Assembly: GCA_963783965.1 (NCBI GenBank)
Contig: CAWAPQ010000002.1
Span: 1 to 64,000, forward strand
Direction: 5' to 3'
DNA: 64,000 nt
Source: Bog-473 sp963783965
GTDB lineage: Bacteria > Actinomycetota > Acidimicrobiia > Acidimicrobiales > RAAP-2
Shown: positions 7,085 through 14,862 of the stretch, one piece after another
Position numbering within the stretch: position 1 is the stretch's first letter
How the letters are laid out: each line of letters begins with the position of its first letter
Notes under the pieces: generated by a model
Databases searched by the model: none
The model's input: the letters and a program-made list of their open reading frames with translations, nothing else
Told to the model about the DNA's origin: nothing
Program-made: the position numbers and the translations under genes

Positions 7085-9601
7085 GTGAGACCGGCTGGGT
7101 ACGAGACTGGGCAGCTACTCCGGTTCTCGCGGTACCGCTTCCGGCGCACGTTCCGGCAGCGCCGCGGCGCCTACTTGTCGCTCGTCTTGCTCATCGGGCT
7201 GGTGGGCGGCCTCTCCATGGGCGCCCTGGCCGCCGCCCGCCGCACCGAGTCCTCCTTCCCCACCTTCCTGGCCAGCACCAACCCGTCCAACCTGAGCCTT
7301 GCCACGGCACTGTGGAATCCGGCGCTCGGGTACACCACCGGCTACAACGCCCCCCTCATGGCCAGAATCGCCCGCTTACCCAACGTCCGGCGGGCCGAGA
7401 GCTACTCGGGCATCTACAGCGAGCCGATCGGAGCGAACGGGCAACCGACGGCAGCGGACCAGAAATCCAACTTCGAAGTCGACGGAAGCGTCGACGGGCT
7501 CTATTTCAACCTGGACCGGGTCAGGGTCCTGCAGGGACGGATGGCTGACCCCACGCGGGCCAACGAGATCATGATGACCGTGGGTGCCGCCGACGCCCTG
7601 GACCTCCACGTCGGTCAGACCGTCACCTGGGGCACCTACACCAACGCCCAGTTCGAATCGGCGCCGAACGCACCTCCGGCCCTGCACGAAAGGCTCACCC
7701 TCGTCGGCACGGTTGTCCTCAACAACGCCGTAGTGCAGGACGAGATCGATGCCAACGGCCCCACGGCCGTCATCTTCACTCCGGCCCTCACGCGGCGGCT
7801 GGACAACTGCTGCGCTGACTTCTCGTTCACCTTCCTGCAGCTCGACCAGGGGAGCCGCGACGTGCCGGCGGTCGAAGGGGAGCTCGAGCGCGTCATCCCC
7901 TCCAAACTCCCCCACGACTTCTACGACACCTCCATCGACGTCACCAAGGCCCAGAACGCCATCAAACCCGAGGCCATCGCCCTCGCCGTGTTCGGCCTCA
8001 TCGCCGGGCTCGCTGCGATCCTCATCGCGGGGCAGGTGATCGGCCGGCAGTTGGGTTTCTGGGCTCCCGAGGAGCGCACCTTGCGCGCCCTCGGTGCCAA
8101 CCCGCTCATGACCGCGGGCGACGCGCTGCTCGGGATCATGGGCGCCGTCGTGGTGGGCGCGCTGGTGGCCGTCGCCGTCGCCGTGGCGCTGTCCCCACTG
8201 GCACCGCTGGGCCTGGTGCGTCCCTACTATCCCGACCCCGGAGTCGCCTTCGACTGGACGGTGCTCGGCCTCGGGGTGGCGGTGCTCGTCGTGGTCCTCG
8301 GGTCCGTGGCGATCGTGCTGGCCGTTCAGCGGGCGCCGCAGCGCACCGGGACGCGCCGCCGGCCCCGCGCACCTTCGCGCATTGAAGGTGCCGCGTCCGC
8401 GGGTGGCCTGCCCGTCTCGGCGGTCACCGGCATTCGCTTCGCGCTCGAGCCGGGGGCGGAGAGCGAGGCCGTGCCGGTGCGCTCCGCCATCCTCGGTGCG
8501 ACCCTGGCCGTGCTGGTCATCATCGCCACCGTGGTCTTCGGTACCAGCCTCAACTCCCTCGTATCGCACCCTCGCCTCTATGGATGGAACTGGAACTACG
8601 CCCTGTACTCCGGAGGCGGGGTCGGCGACATTCCCGCCGCACAGTCGGCGACGCTGCTCGACCACGATCCGAGCGTGGCGGCCTGGTCCGGGTACTGGTT
8701 CGGCAACTTGCAGATCGACGGCCTCACGGTGCCCGTCCTGGGTGGGTCACCCGGTGCAACTGTGGCGCCACCGATCCTGACCGGCCACGGCTTCGACGGG
8801 CCGGGTCAGATCGTGCTCGGTCCAGGCACGCTGGCCCAGATCCACAAGTCGGTCGGGGACTCCGTCACGGTGCGCTACGGGACGACCACCCCGCACCTCC
8901 TCCGCATCGTCGGCACGGCCACTATGCCCGCAGTGGGCGTCGGCGGCGTCACGGGTCATGCGTCCATGGGGACGGGAGCGGTCGTGCCCTACCAGCTCCT
9001 CCCCGCATCGGTACGCAACCAGTTCAGCGTGTCCCCGGCCGGCCCTAACGCCGAATTCGTGCGCCTCCAGCCCGGGGCAGACGCCAAGACCGCACTCCAG
9101 TCGCTGAACCGCATCGCGGCGGAGGTGACGCCCCCGGGGAACAATGGCAGCTACGTGCTGGGGGTCGAGAGGCCGGCCGAGATTGTCAACTACCGCTCAA
9201 TGGGTGCCACCCCGCTGATCCTCGGCCTCGGCTTGACGGTCGGCGCGGTGACTGCGCTCGGTCTGACCCTCGTCGCCTCAGTCCGCCGCCGCCACCGCTC
9301 CATGGCGATGCTGCGGACGCTCGGCTTCACGGGGCGCCAGCTGAGGGCGAGCGTGGCCTGGCAATCAAGCGTCGCCGTGGTGATCGGGCTCGTCATCGGG
9401 GTGCCGCTCGGAATCGTCGTCGGAAGGTTCCTGTGGGATCTCTTCGCCACCAACATCTACGTCGTGTCCCGCCCGACCGTACCTGCCCTGGCGATCGTGG
9501 CCACCGCGCTCGGAGCCCTGGGGCTCGGCAACCTGGTCGCCGCCATTCCGGGACGCATCGCGGCCCGTACGCCGCCGGCGCTGCTGCTGCGGACCGAGTG
9601 A
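7085..9601 (+). CDS. FtsX-like ABC transporter permease
   Basis: An 838-residue membrane protein with the FtsX/MacB permease architecture. An N-terminal membrane segment (residues about 30-50, L-S-L-V-L-L-I-G-L-V-G-G-L) is followed by a large extracytoplasmic domain (about 55-290). Three membrane segments follow (about 300-430). A second anchor (about 465-485) and extracytoplasmic domain come next, and a final FtsX block of three segments contains S-V-R-R-R-H-R-S-M-A-M-L-R-T-L-G-F. Such duplicated permeases work as mechanotransmission exporters driven by a LolD/MacB-type ATPase. No ATPase gene is adjacent, which is unusual. The GTG at 7085 is preceded by no strong site; an internal start is possible. 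GC rises sharply compared with the DNA before it. Confidence 0.85.
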   Translation: MRPAGYETGQLLRFSRYRFRRTFRQRRGAYLSLVLLIGLVGGLSMGALAAARRTESSFPTFLASTNPSNLSLATALWNPALGYTTGYNAPLMARIARLPNVRRAESYSGIYSEPIGANGQPTAADQKSNFEVDGSVDGLYFNLDRVRVLQGRMADPTRANEIMMTVGAADALDLHVGQTVTWGTYTNAQFESAPNAPPALHERLTLVGTVVLNNAVVQDEIDANGPTAVIFTPALTRRLDNCCADFSFTFLQLDQGSRDVPAVEGELERVIPSKLPHDFYDTSIDVTKAQNAIKPEAIALAVFGLIAGLAAILIAGQVIGRQLGFWAPEERTLRALGANPLMTAGDALLGIMGAVVVGALVAVAVAVALSPLAPLGLVRPYYPDPGVAFDWTVLGLGVAVLVVVLGSVAIVLAVQRAPQRTGTRRRPRAPSRIEGAASAGGLPVSAVTGIRFALEPGAESEAVPVRSAILGATLAVLVIIATVVFGTSLNSLVSHPRLYGWNWNYALYSGGGVGDIPAAQSATLLDHDPSVAAWSGYWFGNLQIDGLTVPVLGGSPGATVAPPILTGHGFDGPGQIVLGPGTLAQIHKSVGDSVTVRYGTTTPHLLRIVGTATMPAVGVGGVTGHASMGTGAVVPYQLLPASVRNQFSVSPAGPNAEFVRLQPGADAKTALQSLNRIAAEVTPPGNNGSYVLGVERPAEIVNYRSMGATPLILGLGLTVGAVTALGLTLVASVRRRHRSMAMLRTLGFTGRQLRASVAWQSSVAVVIGLVIGVPLGIVVGRFLWDLFATNIYVVSRPTVPALAIVATALGALGLGNLVAAIPGRIAARTPPALLLRTE

Positions 9602-10210
9602 GAACGCGCGTCATAAGGCGTCGGCCAATGGATCGAATGACAGATTCGGATGGTGCCCCTGAGAACTTCCAAGACGCTGCCGGTCCTGGATGTCCACAAC
9701 TGTCACATAAAGCGATTACAGAGGATGGTCCGCGCCGCCACAGTGCCCCAATCGGGCTGTGTCCCCGGCACGCAACAGTCGCGAGCGCTTCGTCCCTGAG
9801 GAGATCCAACCTGGGCCACGAGGTCGCCGATCACGACGGACGCCACGGCTTCATCGGCATTCGTTGGAGCAGCCCATAACGCGCGCCGGACGAAGTGCCC
9901 TCGGGTAGCTCCGTTGCTCCGTACGGGGCGCCCCGGGACACTTCTCGACCATCTCGTGGTCCCGCCAAGGATGACGCATCCACTGCGACTGGTGCACCGC
10001 GCTCCGCCCGAGTTCCTCGCTTTGTCATTGGGGCGTAGCGACTCCGAAAGCAAGTTGAGCCTTGGGCACTCAGTTGCGTGCGCGCCACATGCGCGAAGGA
10101 ACCGAAAACAGGGCGAAACAGCGCACAACGGCGGTCAAGTCATTTCCCGTGTGAGCTGGGTTTCCCCGGGTAACCCGAGGTGACGGAAAGTGGCTCGAAG
10201 CGATTCACAT
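9602..10210. other. Gene-free stretch ahead of the tRNA fragment
   Basis: About 600 bases with no reading frame that looks like a real protein on either strand and no visible start sites. Near its right end is a 17-base imperfect palindrome at 10164-10180 (CCCCGGGT-A-ACCCGAGG), one mismatch per arm, directly beside the tRNA fragment. It could be a recombinase arm site or simply a hairpin. Confidence 0.45.
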
Positions 10211-10248
10211 GGCTGAGGTCGTGGGTTCGAGTCCCGCAGCGCCCACCA
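10211..10248 (+). other. 3' half-tRNA fragment, candidate attachment site
   Basis: The sequence ends with a perfect tRNA 3' half: variable-loop GGTC, a T-arm GTGGG-TTCGAGT-CCCGC, then AGCGCCC-A-CCA including an encoded CCA. The matching 5' acceptor strand (GGGCGCT) and the D and anticodon arms are absent upstream, so this is a fragment and not a working tRNA gene. Such 3' tRNA copies are the normal scar of tyrosine-recombinase integration into a tRNA gene. With this orientation the integrated DNA would lie to the left and the intact tRNA outside the window. The isotype cannot be told because the anticodon is missing. Confidence 0.7.
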
Positions 10249-10533
10249 GGTTTTCCCTGCTTACTGTGTGAGAGTTCGGTAGGTCTGTCTCTCCCTGACT
10301 CCGGCACCCGTGCCTCACTTCTCGTCACGGCTCCGCCACCCACCGCCAACCGGCGCGTCGGCCGACCCAAGGGCGGCAACGTTGGGCTGACGGCCCCCAT
10401 TTCGAGGTAGGTCACGTGTTGGCGCAGGAAAGTCTGGATGTTCGGTTGCTAGGGTGCCGAGCCACTGAGGCATCGGTTCGACTTCGGGCGGATGGCTGGC
10501 ACAGATTCCGCGTTGTGTCACGGGGGTGCGGCA

Positions 10534-11919
10534 ATGGCAAGGATCACACGTTCAAGATCTGCGGTGGCGACTCTGTTGCTCACTGCACTCATCGCGACCG
10601 GCACGCTGCTCTTTCCGCCTTCGGCTGGGGCTTCGTCCGCCAGCAGCATGAAATTCGGCACGCTGCCCTCACCCTGCGGCCACGGACACGCAACGGGTGC
10701 CACCGACCGCGGGGTCACCGACAGCACCATCGCTGTCGCGTACGGCGACGATCAGGGGTTCTCCGGTGATCCGGGTCTCGACCAGGAGATGGGTGATGCG
10801 GTCAAGGTGATGATCGCCTGGTGCAATGCACAGGGCGGCATCAATGGGCGCAAGATCGTCGGCAATTTCTACGACGCCGCAGTGACCAACGTCGGCAGTG
10901 TGATGACCCAGGCCTGCAAGCAGGACTTCATGCTGGTGGGGGAGGGTTTCGCCCTCGACGGCTTGGCCGAGGAGACCCGGCTGGGCTGCAACCTGGTCGC
11001 CGTGCCGGGGTTTACCGTCTCCGCCGTCGCTGCCAACGCCTATGAGATGTACCAGGCACTGCCCAACCCCGACAACGTCATCACCGTGCCGATGGCGTAC
11101 CAGGCAGACACGCTTTTCGGCAAGAAGGTCCAGCACGCCGGCGTGTACGACTCGACCCTCTCCACCCAGCAAGAGGCGACGGCCAAGGCAGTGCAGGGCT
11201 CCACCGAAGCAGGGTGGAAGTTCCTCCCGAATTGCGCGGTCGAGATCAACTACAACGGGGAACCCAACTACACGCCATTTGTCCAGAAGCTGGAGAGTTG
11301 TGGCGCCCAGGCCGTCTATTACGGGTCGGTTCCCGGGCCGACGCTCTACGGTGCGCTCGAGGCGGCAAACCAGATCAACTACAACCCCATCTGGCTTGCG
11401 GATCCCGGCGCGTACACGGAGGGATTCGCCAAATGGAACACCGCTGGTCTGGCCAATAACGTGTACGTCCAGGAGGAGTACGAGCCACTCGAGGCGGCCA
11501 AGGTCGTCCCGGCGGTCGCCGAGTACCTCTCGATCGTGAAGAAGTACGGCGGCATCACCTCCTCGCTCGGCGAGGAATCCACCTCCTCGTTCCTTCTCTG
11601 GGCGACCGAAGCAAAGGCGTGCGGATCCGACCTCACCCATCAATGCATGGTTGACAACTTGGCCAAGGTCACCAGCTGGACCGGCGGCGGGCTCAACGCA
11701 CCGTCGAATCCGGCCAAGAACCTGCCGCCCTCGTGTGGCCTCTTGATGAAACTCGACAACACCAAGTGGGTCCAGGCGTATCCCAAGAAGCTGGGGGCCT
11801 TCGACTGCTCACCGAAGTACATCGTGAAGAACACGGGATCCGTCATCGGCACCCCGCTGAACGCCCAGGGCTACGCCACGCAGTACGCCACCTCCTCGGT
11901 GATCAAGCCCCAGAGCTGA
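10534..11919 (+). CDS. ABC transporter substrate-binding protein, branched-chain amino-acid type
   Basis: About 461 residues. An N-terminal secretion signal (basic start R-I-T-R-S-R-S, hydrophobic L-L-L-T-A-L-I-A-T-G-T-L-L-F, cut near A-G-A-S-S) precedes a two-lobed periplasmic binding protein of the LivJ/type-1 fold. Visible features are G-V-T-D-S-T-I-A-V-A-Y at lobe I, the W-C-N-A-Q-G-G-I-N-G-R-K-I helix and strand that define this family, and the second-lobe A-V-Y-Y-G-S-V-P-G-P-T. Several cysteines may form disulfides. It would bind an amino acid, amide or aromatic acid outside the cell. No permease or ATPase gene is next to it, so it is an orphan receptor here. ATG at 10534 is chosen because the signal peptide starts there. 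Confidence 0.85.
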   Translation: MARITRSRSAVATLLLTALIATGTLLFPPSAGASSASSMKFGTLPSPCGHGHATGATDRGVTDSTIAVAYGDDQGFSGDPGLDQEMGDAVKVMIAWCNAQGGINGRKIVGNFYDAAVTNVGSVMTQACKQDFMLVGEGFALDGLAEETRLGCNLVAVPGFTVSAVAANAYEMYQALPNPDNVITVPMAYQADTLFGKKVQHAGVYDSTLSTQQEATAKAVQGSTEAGWKFLPNCAVEINYNGEPNYTPFVQKLESCGAQAVYYGSVPGPTLYGALEAANQINYNPIWLADPGAYTEGFAKWNTAGLANNVYVQEEYEPLEAAKVVPAVAEYLSIVKKYGGITSSLGEESTSSFLLWATEAKACGSDLTHQCMVDNLAKVTSWTGGGLNAPSNPAKNLPPSCGLLMKLDNTKWVQAYPKKLGAFDCSPKYIVKNTGSVIGTPLNAQGYATQYATSSVIKPQS

Positions 11920-12139
11920 GCGCGCTCGGCGCGTCGGTCCGTCGCAGTCGGCGAAGAATTCGACGCCGCGCTGCAACGCGCCGAGGGAATCGAACTCACC
12001 GTGTGGGACCACGGGCAATGCGCAAATCCCGAGCACACACAAACGTCAGGCGTCGCGGCGAAGTGTCCGTGCGCCCTCCCCGGGGGATCTGACCACTCCG
12101 TTGCGATCGGTCTCAGTCACCGCGAGCGACAATGCGACG

Positions 12140-12174
12140 CGAAACGACCCCCGAAGGGGGTCGTTTCGTTTGTG
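12140..12174. terminator. Strong intrinsic terminator, probably bidirectional
   Basis: A perfect 13-bp stem (CGAAACGACCCCC / GGGGGTCGTTTCG) with a 3-base GAA loop is followed by TTTGTGG. It sits between the plus-strand binding-protein gene and the minus-strand hydrophobic-peptide gene, and its left flank is A-rich on the other strand, so it can serve both. Confidence 0.8.
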
Positions 12175-12204
12175 GATTCCGATGACTCCACGCTTACAGA
12201 GGCG

Positions 12205-12369
12205 CTACCACCTGTAAAAGCGATGACTGCCCGCGCCCTCGCCTCGGCCGATCGCGAATCCGACGAGCCAGAGGACGAGGAATACGGCAGCCGCTATCCA
12301 CAACAGATGCACCGCGAACCCAGCTCCGAAGAGAATCAAGACAAGCAGCAATGCCAGAATCAATACCAC
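12205..12369 (-). CDS. Small hydrophobic membrane peptide
   Basis: A 54-residue peptide with two membrane helices: residues about 1-18 (V-L-I-L-A-L-L-L-V-L-I-L-F-G-A-G-F) and about 22-41 (L-L-W-I-A-A-A-V-F-L-V-L-W-L-V-G-F-A-I). It ends with a Gly/Arg-rich tail closing in R-F-Y-R-W. This is the typical layout of the short hydrophobic proteins of Streptomyces and relatives, which are often stress-induced. The GTG at 12369 has a strong GGGAGGT site at proper spacing; longer in-frame extensions are not protein-like. It lies 47 bases after the DUF6458 gene on the same strand, so both probably share the SigB-like promoter upstream of that gene. Function is unknown. Confidence 0.8.
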   Translation of the reverse strand: MVLILALLLVLILFGAGFAVHLLWIAAAVFLVLWLVGFAIGRGEGAGSHRFYRW

Positions 12370-12416
12370 GGTAATACCTCCCTTTTTTTGAGATAGCCCC
12401 GAGACTTGCCCTGCAC

Positions 12417-12668
12417 TTAGTAGGTCGAATCGACTCGACGAACTACGTTTCCCTGGCCATCGCCCACCACTGTCCGGCGCCGTCGAGTGTTCGCGGCCAC
12501 CATGACAATGATCGAGACCACAGCTCCGACAACTCCGACAATCATCAGTATCCAGCCCACCTTGTTGACATTGAAGCCGTGTTGATTGGGCTCTGTGACC
12601 GCCCAATCGAGAATGGCTCCTACTGCAAACGCAATGATGCTGGCAACGAGTCCCCCTGCTCCAACCAT
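12417..12668 (-). CDS. DUF6458 family membrane protein
   Basis: An 83-residue protein with the DUF6458 layout. There is a first membrane segment (G-L-V-A-S-I-I-A-F-A-V-G-A-I-L-D-W-A-V), a short polar loop with N-V-N-K-V-G, a second membrane segment (W-I-L-M-I-V-G-V-V-G-A-V-V-S-I-I-V-M-V), and an arginine-rich tail (R-R-R-R-T-V-V). A strong AAAGGAGG site precedes the ATG at 12668, which decides the start over a longer frame. It is the first gene of a likely two-gene transcript with the hydrophobic peptide. Members are common in actinobacteria and have no known function; the promoter suggests general stress control. Confidence 0.8.
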   Translation of the reverse strand: MVGAGGLVASIIAFAVGAILDWAVTEPNQHGFNVNKVGWILMIVGVVGAVVSIIVMVAANTRRRRTVVGDGQGNVVRRVDSTY

Positions 12669-12697
12669 GAAGCCTCCTTTCGCTTGCTGCAACCGCT

Positions 12698-12724
12698 GTA
12701 CCCGCGAGAAATGTGGCTCAAACC
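12698..12724 (-). promoter_or_regulatory. SigB/SigF-type promoter
   Basis: On the minus strand GGTTT, a 16-base spacer and GGGTAC match the actinobacterial general-stress consensus GGTTT-N15-17-GGGTA. It lies about 30 bases ahead of the DUF6458 start, the right place for a promoter. Confidence 0.65.
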
Positions 12725-12910
12725 ACTCGCAAACTCGCCCGGAGGCTTCGCGCAGAGTCACGACCGCGCCATGGTTCGAGAAGGGTTCCGATCGTGCACT
12801 CCGATCCGACGCTCACCCGGTGGTCCAGCCCGCCCGGCCGGGGTTCCACCCAGTTCGATCTTGTGAACTGCATTGCGTGAATGACGAGCGACGTGCAACG
12901 CGAGCGCGTT

Positions 12911-12936
12911 GTGTAACGCCGGACCAACGTGGGTAG
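12911..12936 (+). promoter_or_regulatory. SigB/SigF-like promoter
   Basis: GTGT, a 16-base spacer and GGGTAG. The -10 element fits the general-stress consensus and the -35 has one mismatch from GTTT. It is about 55 bases upstream of the ferritin-like gene start. Confidence 0.5.
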
Positions 12937-12991
12937 AGGCGTGTCGGGTAAGCCAAAAGGGCGATTGCTCTTGACCTATAGGAGGGCTGCA

Positions 12992-13588
12992 ATGGCGATC
13001 TCTGATGATCATCTCCACAATTTGCTCTATCAGGCCCTCGAGACCGAGCTGGGTGGCGTGCAGGTCTACGAAGCGGCACTGAAATGCGCGCAGCGCGACG
13101 ACGTGCGCAAGGAGTGGGAGGAGTACCACGAACAAACAACCCATCACGTCGAGCTGATCACGGGTGCACTGCGCGCCTTCGGCCTCGATCCCGAGACCGA
13201 TACCCTTGGTCGCCGTGTCGTCCGGCACATCGGAGAAGCCCTTGTGCAAGCCATGGAAATGGCGCAAGAGGGCGATCCCGACGACGCGCAAACCGTTGCC
13301 GCCGAGTGTGTGATCTTGGCGGAGACCAAGGACCACTTGAACTGGGAGCTGATCGGTGAGGTTGTGAACAGACTCACCGGGGAGCCGGCTCGGGAGTTGC
13401 GTTCCGCCTACAAGGAGGTCGAGGGGCAGGAGGACGAGCACCTGTACCACAACACCGGCTGGACCCGCGAGTTGTGGATCGAAGGACTCGGCATGAAAGC
13501 CGTCCTGCCGCCGCCGGAAGAGCAAAAGGACGTCAAGACAGCGATCGGAGCCGCAAGGGCCAAGCAGACCCGCGGCGCGATGACCTGA
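12992..13588 (+). CDS. Ferritin-like four-helix-bundle protein
   Basis: A 198-residue helical protein with repeated acidic/His metal-ligand patterns of a ferritin/rubrerythrin-like bundle. The first helix has L-E-T-E-L-G-G-V-Q-V-Y-E and the second has E-W-E-E-Y-H-E-Q-T-T-H-H-V. Later A-E-C-V-I-L-A-E-T-K-D-H-L and E-G-Q-E-D-E-H-L-Y-H complete two ligand pairs. Such proteins bind di-iron or manganese centres and serve in oxidative-stress defence or metal storage, in the cytoplasm. A TAGGAGGG site fixes the ATG at 12992. A SigB-like promoter lies upstream and a hairpin terminator just downstream, so it is a single-gene unit. The exact reaction is unknown. Confidence 0.75.
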   Translation: MAISDDHLHNLLYQALETELGGVQVYEAALKCAQRDDVRKEWEEYHEQTTHHVELITGALRAFGLDPETDTLGRRVVRHIGEALVQAMEMAQEGDPDDAQTVAAECVILAETKDHLNWELIGEVVNRLTGEPARELRSAYKEVEGQEDEHLYHNTGWTRELWIEGLGMKAVLPPPEEQKDVKTAIGAARAKQTRGAMT

Positions 13589-13896
13589 CGGCGCGGCCTG
13601 ACCCGGGCCTTCGACGTGGCCGCCAATCACCCGATCGGGTGATTTTCTGAGCGGCGCGCAGCCGGACAAAGCGCGTTGGCCACCGCGCGACCGCCATCCG
13701 TGCCAGGGGTTTCCGGCCATTGCACCTCGAACTGGTGGTCGCTCTGCAAGTGGATTCGCTCTCTTCTTCGATGATCCGGCTGCGAGCCCGTGTTACGTTG
13801 CAAACGTTGGTTCGTAGTTGAGTGATTCCCTGCCCTCAGACGAAATTGGTCCGCGGGCGTTGCTTCCCTACCTACACAGGAAGGTGAGCAATAACA
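13589..13896. other. Intergenic stretch with terminator and small palindrome
   Basis: About 310 bases with no gene. It holds the hairpin terminator of the preceding gene and a 13-base palindrome at 13795-13807 (ACGTT-GCA-AACGT) about 90 bases ahead of the STAS gene, a possible regulator site. Confidence 0.5.
13625..13647 (+). terminator. Hairpin terminator after the ferritin-like gene
   Basis: A perfect 20-base palindrome AATCACCCGA/TCGGGTGATT is followed directly by TTCTG, 37 bases after the stop codon. Confidence 0.6.
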
Positions 13897-14250
13897 GTGA
13901 CCATTCCGAGTGAGTCATCGGTGACCGGGCAAGCGGAGTTCGCCTTCGAGGTCGTCGCTGAGGACGGTGGGGTCCTGGTGTCGATCTGGGGCGAGCTCGA
14001 CCTTGCCACCGCCGCAGCACTTCGGGAGATCCTGGTATCGCCGGAGGTGTTCGACGCACCGAAGGTTCGCGTCGATCTGACTGGAGTTGAGTTCCTGGGC
14101 TCCACGGGCATCGGCGTGCTTGTGACCGCTTGCAAACGGGTCAGGGCCTTGGGCGGCACGTTTTCGGTGATCTGCGGTCGGGGCGAGCCTCGACGCGTCC
14201 TTGAGGTCTCGGGACTCATCGAGTACCTACAGGTCGGCGAGGCTCTCTAA
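13897..14250 (+). CDS. STAS-domain anti-sigma factor antagonist
   Basis: A 117-residue single STAS domain of the SpoIIAA/RsbV type. The strand W-G-E-L-D-L-A-T-A-A-A-L is followed by V-R-V-D-L-T-G-V-E-F-L-G-S-T-G-I-G-V-L-V. Ser69 in this segment is the expected phosphorylation site for an anti-sigma kinase. When unphosphorylated, such proteins bind the kinase and release the partner sigma factor. GTG at 13897 follows a GGAAGGTGAG site. No anti-sigma kinase gene is in the window. A second STAS gene converges on it 29 bases downstream. The pair sits beside genes with SigB-like promoters, suggesting it belongs to that regulatory system. Confidence 0.9.
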   Translation: MTIPSESSVTGQAEFAFEVVAEDGGVLVSIWGELDLATAAALREILVSPEVFDAPKVRVDLTGVEFLGSTGIGVLVTACKRVRALGGTFSVICGRGEPRRVLEVSGLIEYLQVGEAL

Positions 14251-14279
14251 AGCGCTTGGCACGAGGCGCCGATGGCGCC

Positions 14280-14609
14280 CTACGACAAGTCGAGGTACTC
14301 GGTCAGGCCCATCATCTCAATGAGCCCGGCGACATTGGCACTTGGCGCAACGACCCCGAAGGTCCGCCCCTCGGAGAGTGCGCGCCTCTTCTGGGCGACA
14401 AGGAGTCCGATGCCGACCGAATCGATGAAGTCGAGGCCCGACGCGTCAAGCACCATTTCTTGAGCGCCGCGCTCTGCCGCCGCCTGGAGACCCTCACGGA
14501 GTTGGGGAGCCGTGGCCACGTCGAGTTCGCCGCGCACCACTATGCGGAGAGGGTCGTCACCTTCTATCTGTACCGCAAAGGCTCCGGGGGTGTATCGCCT
14601 TTCGCTCAT
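14280..14609 (-). CDS. STAS-domain anti-sigma factor antagonist
   Basis: A 109-residue STAS domain, the second of a convergent pair. The motifs are R-G-E-L-D-V-A-T-A-P-Q-L and L-D-A-S-G-L-D-F-I-D-S-V-G-I-G-L-L, where Ser64 sits in the DS-x-G phosphorylation position and agrees better with RsbV/SpoIIAA than the neighbouring copy. It would antagonise an anti-sigma kinase. The ATG at 14609 has a TGGGG site; an in-frame ATG at 14624 is an alternative. A SigB-like promoter (GGCTT-N15-GGGTAA, 14649-14674) lies about 40 bases upstream, suggesting that the antagonist is made under control of the sigma factor it releases. Confidence 0.9.
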   Translation of the reverse strand: MSERRYTPGAFAVQIEGDDPLRIVVRGELDVATAPQLREGLQAAAERGAQEMVLDASGLDFIDSVGIGLLVAQKRRALSEGRTFGVVAPSANVAGLIEMMGLTEYLDLS

Positions 14610-14648
14610 GAGCGCCCCATCCATCGTTCGTTGCTCCCGACGAGAGCT

Positions 14649-14674
14649 TTACCCGTCCCAGCGCGTTTGAAGCC
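14649..14674 (-). promoter_or_regulatory. SigB/SigF-like promoter of the second STAS gene
   Basis: On the minus strand GGCTT, a 15-base spacer and GGGTAA. One mismatch from the GGTTT -35 element; the -10 element fits. Confidence 0.4.
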
Positions 14675-14862
14675 CGGAAGAGCAAAGGGGCGATCGAGCG
14701 AGAGCGAACGTCACGAACTCTTCCAAGGCGAACAGAGCCCACACGGTGAAGTCGATCGCCCTCGCGTCCCCCTATCCCATACCGCCCGGATAGTGGGTCC
14801 GCCGGCCCAATGGAGATTTCCCGAGGTCAACGAGTCCCCATCGCCCGGTCGGTGCCAATACT

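Noticed and set aside
7376..8665. A 429-codon minus-strand reading frame inside the permease gene
   Set aside because: Composition is a His/Gly/Asp-rich shadow of GC-rich codons; the plus strand has clear permease structure.
10140..10415. Minus-strand frame containing G-T-R-T-H-D-L
   Set aside because: This peptide is a known artefact of translating a tRNA 3' end; used as support for the tRNA fragment only.
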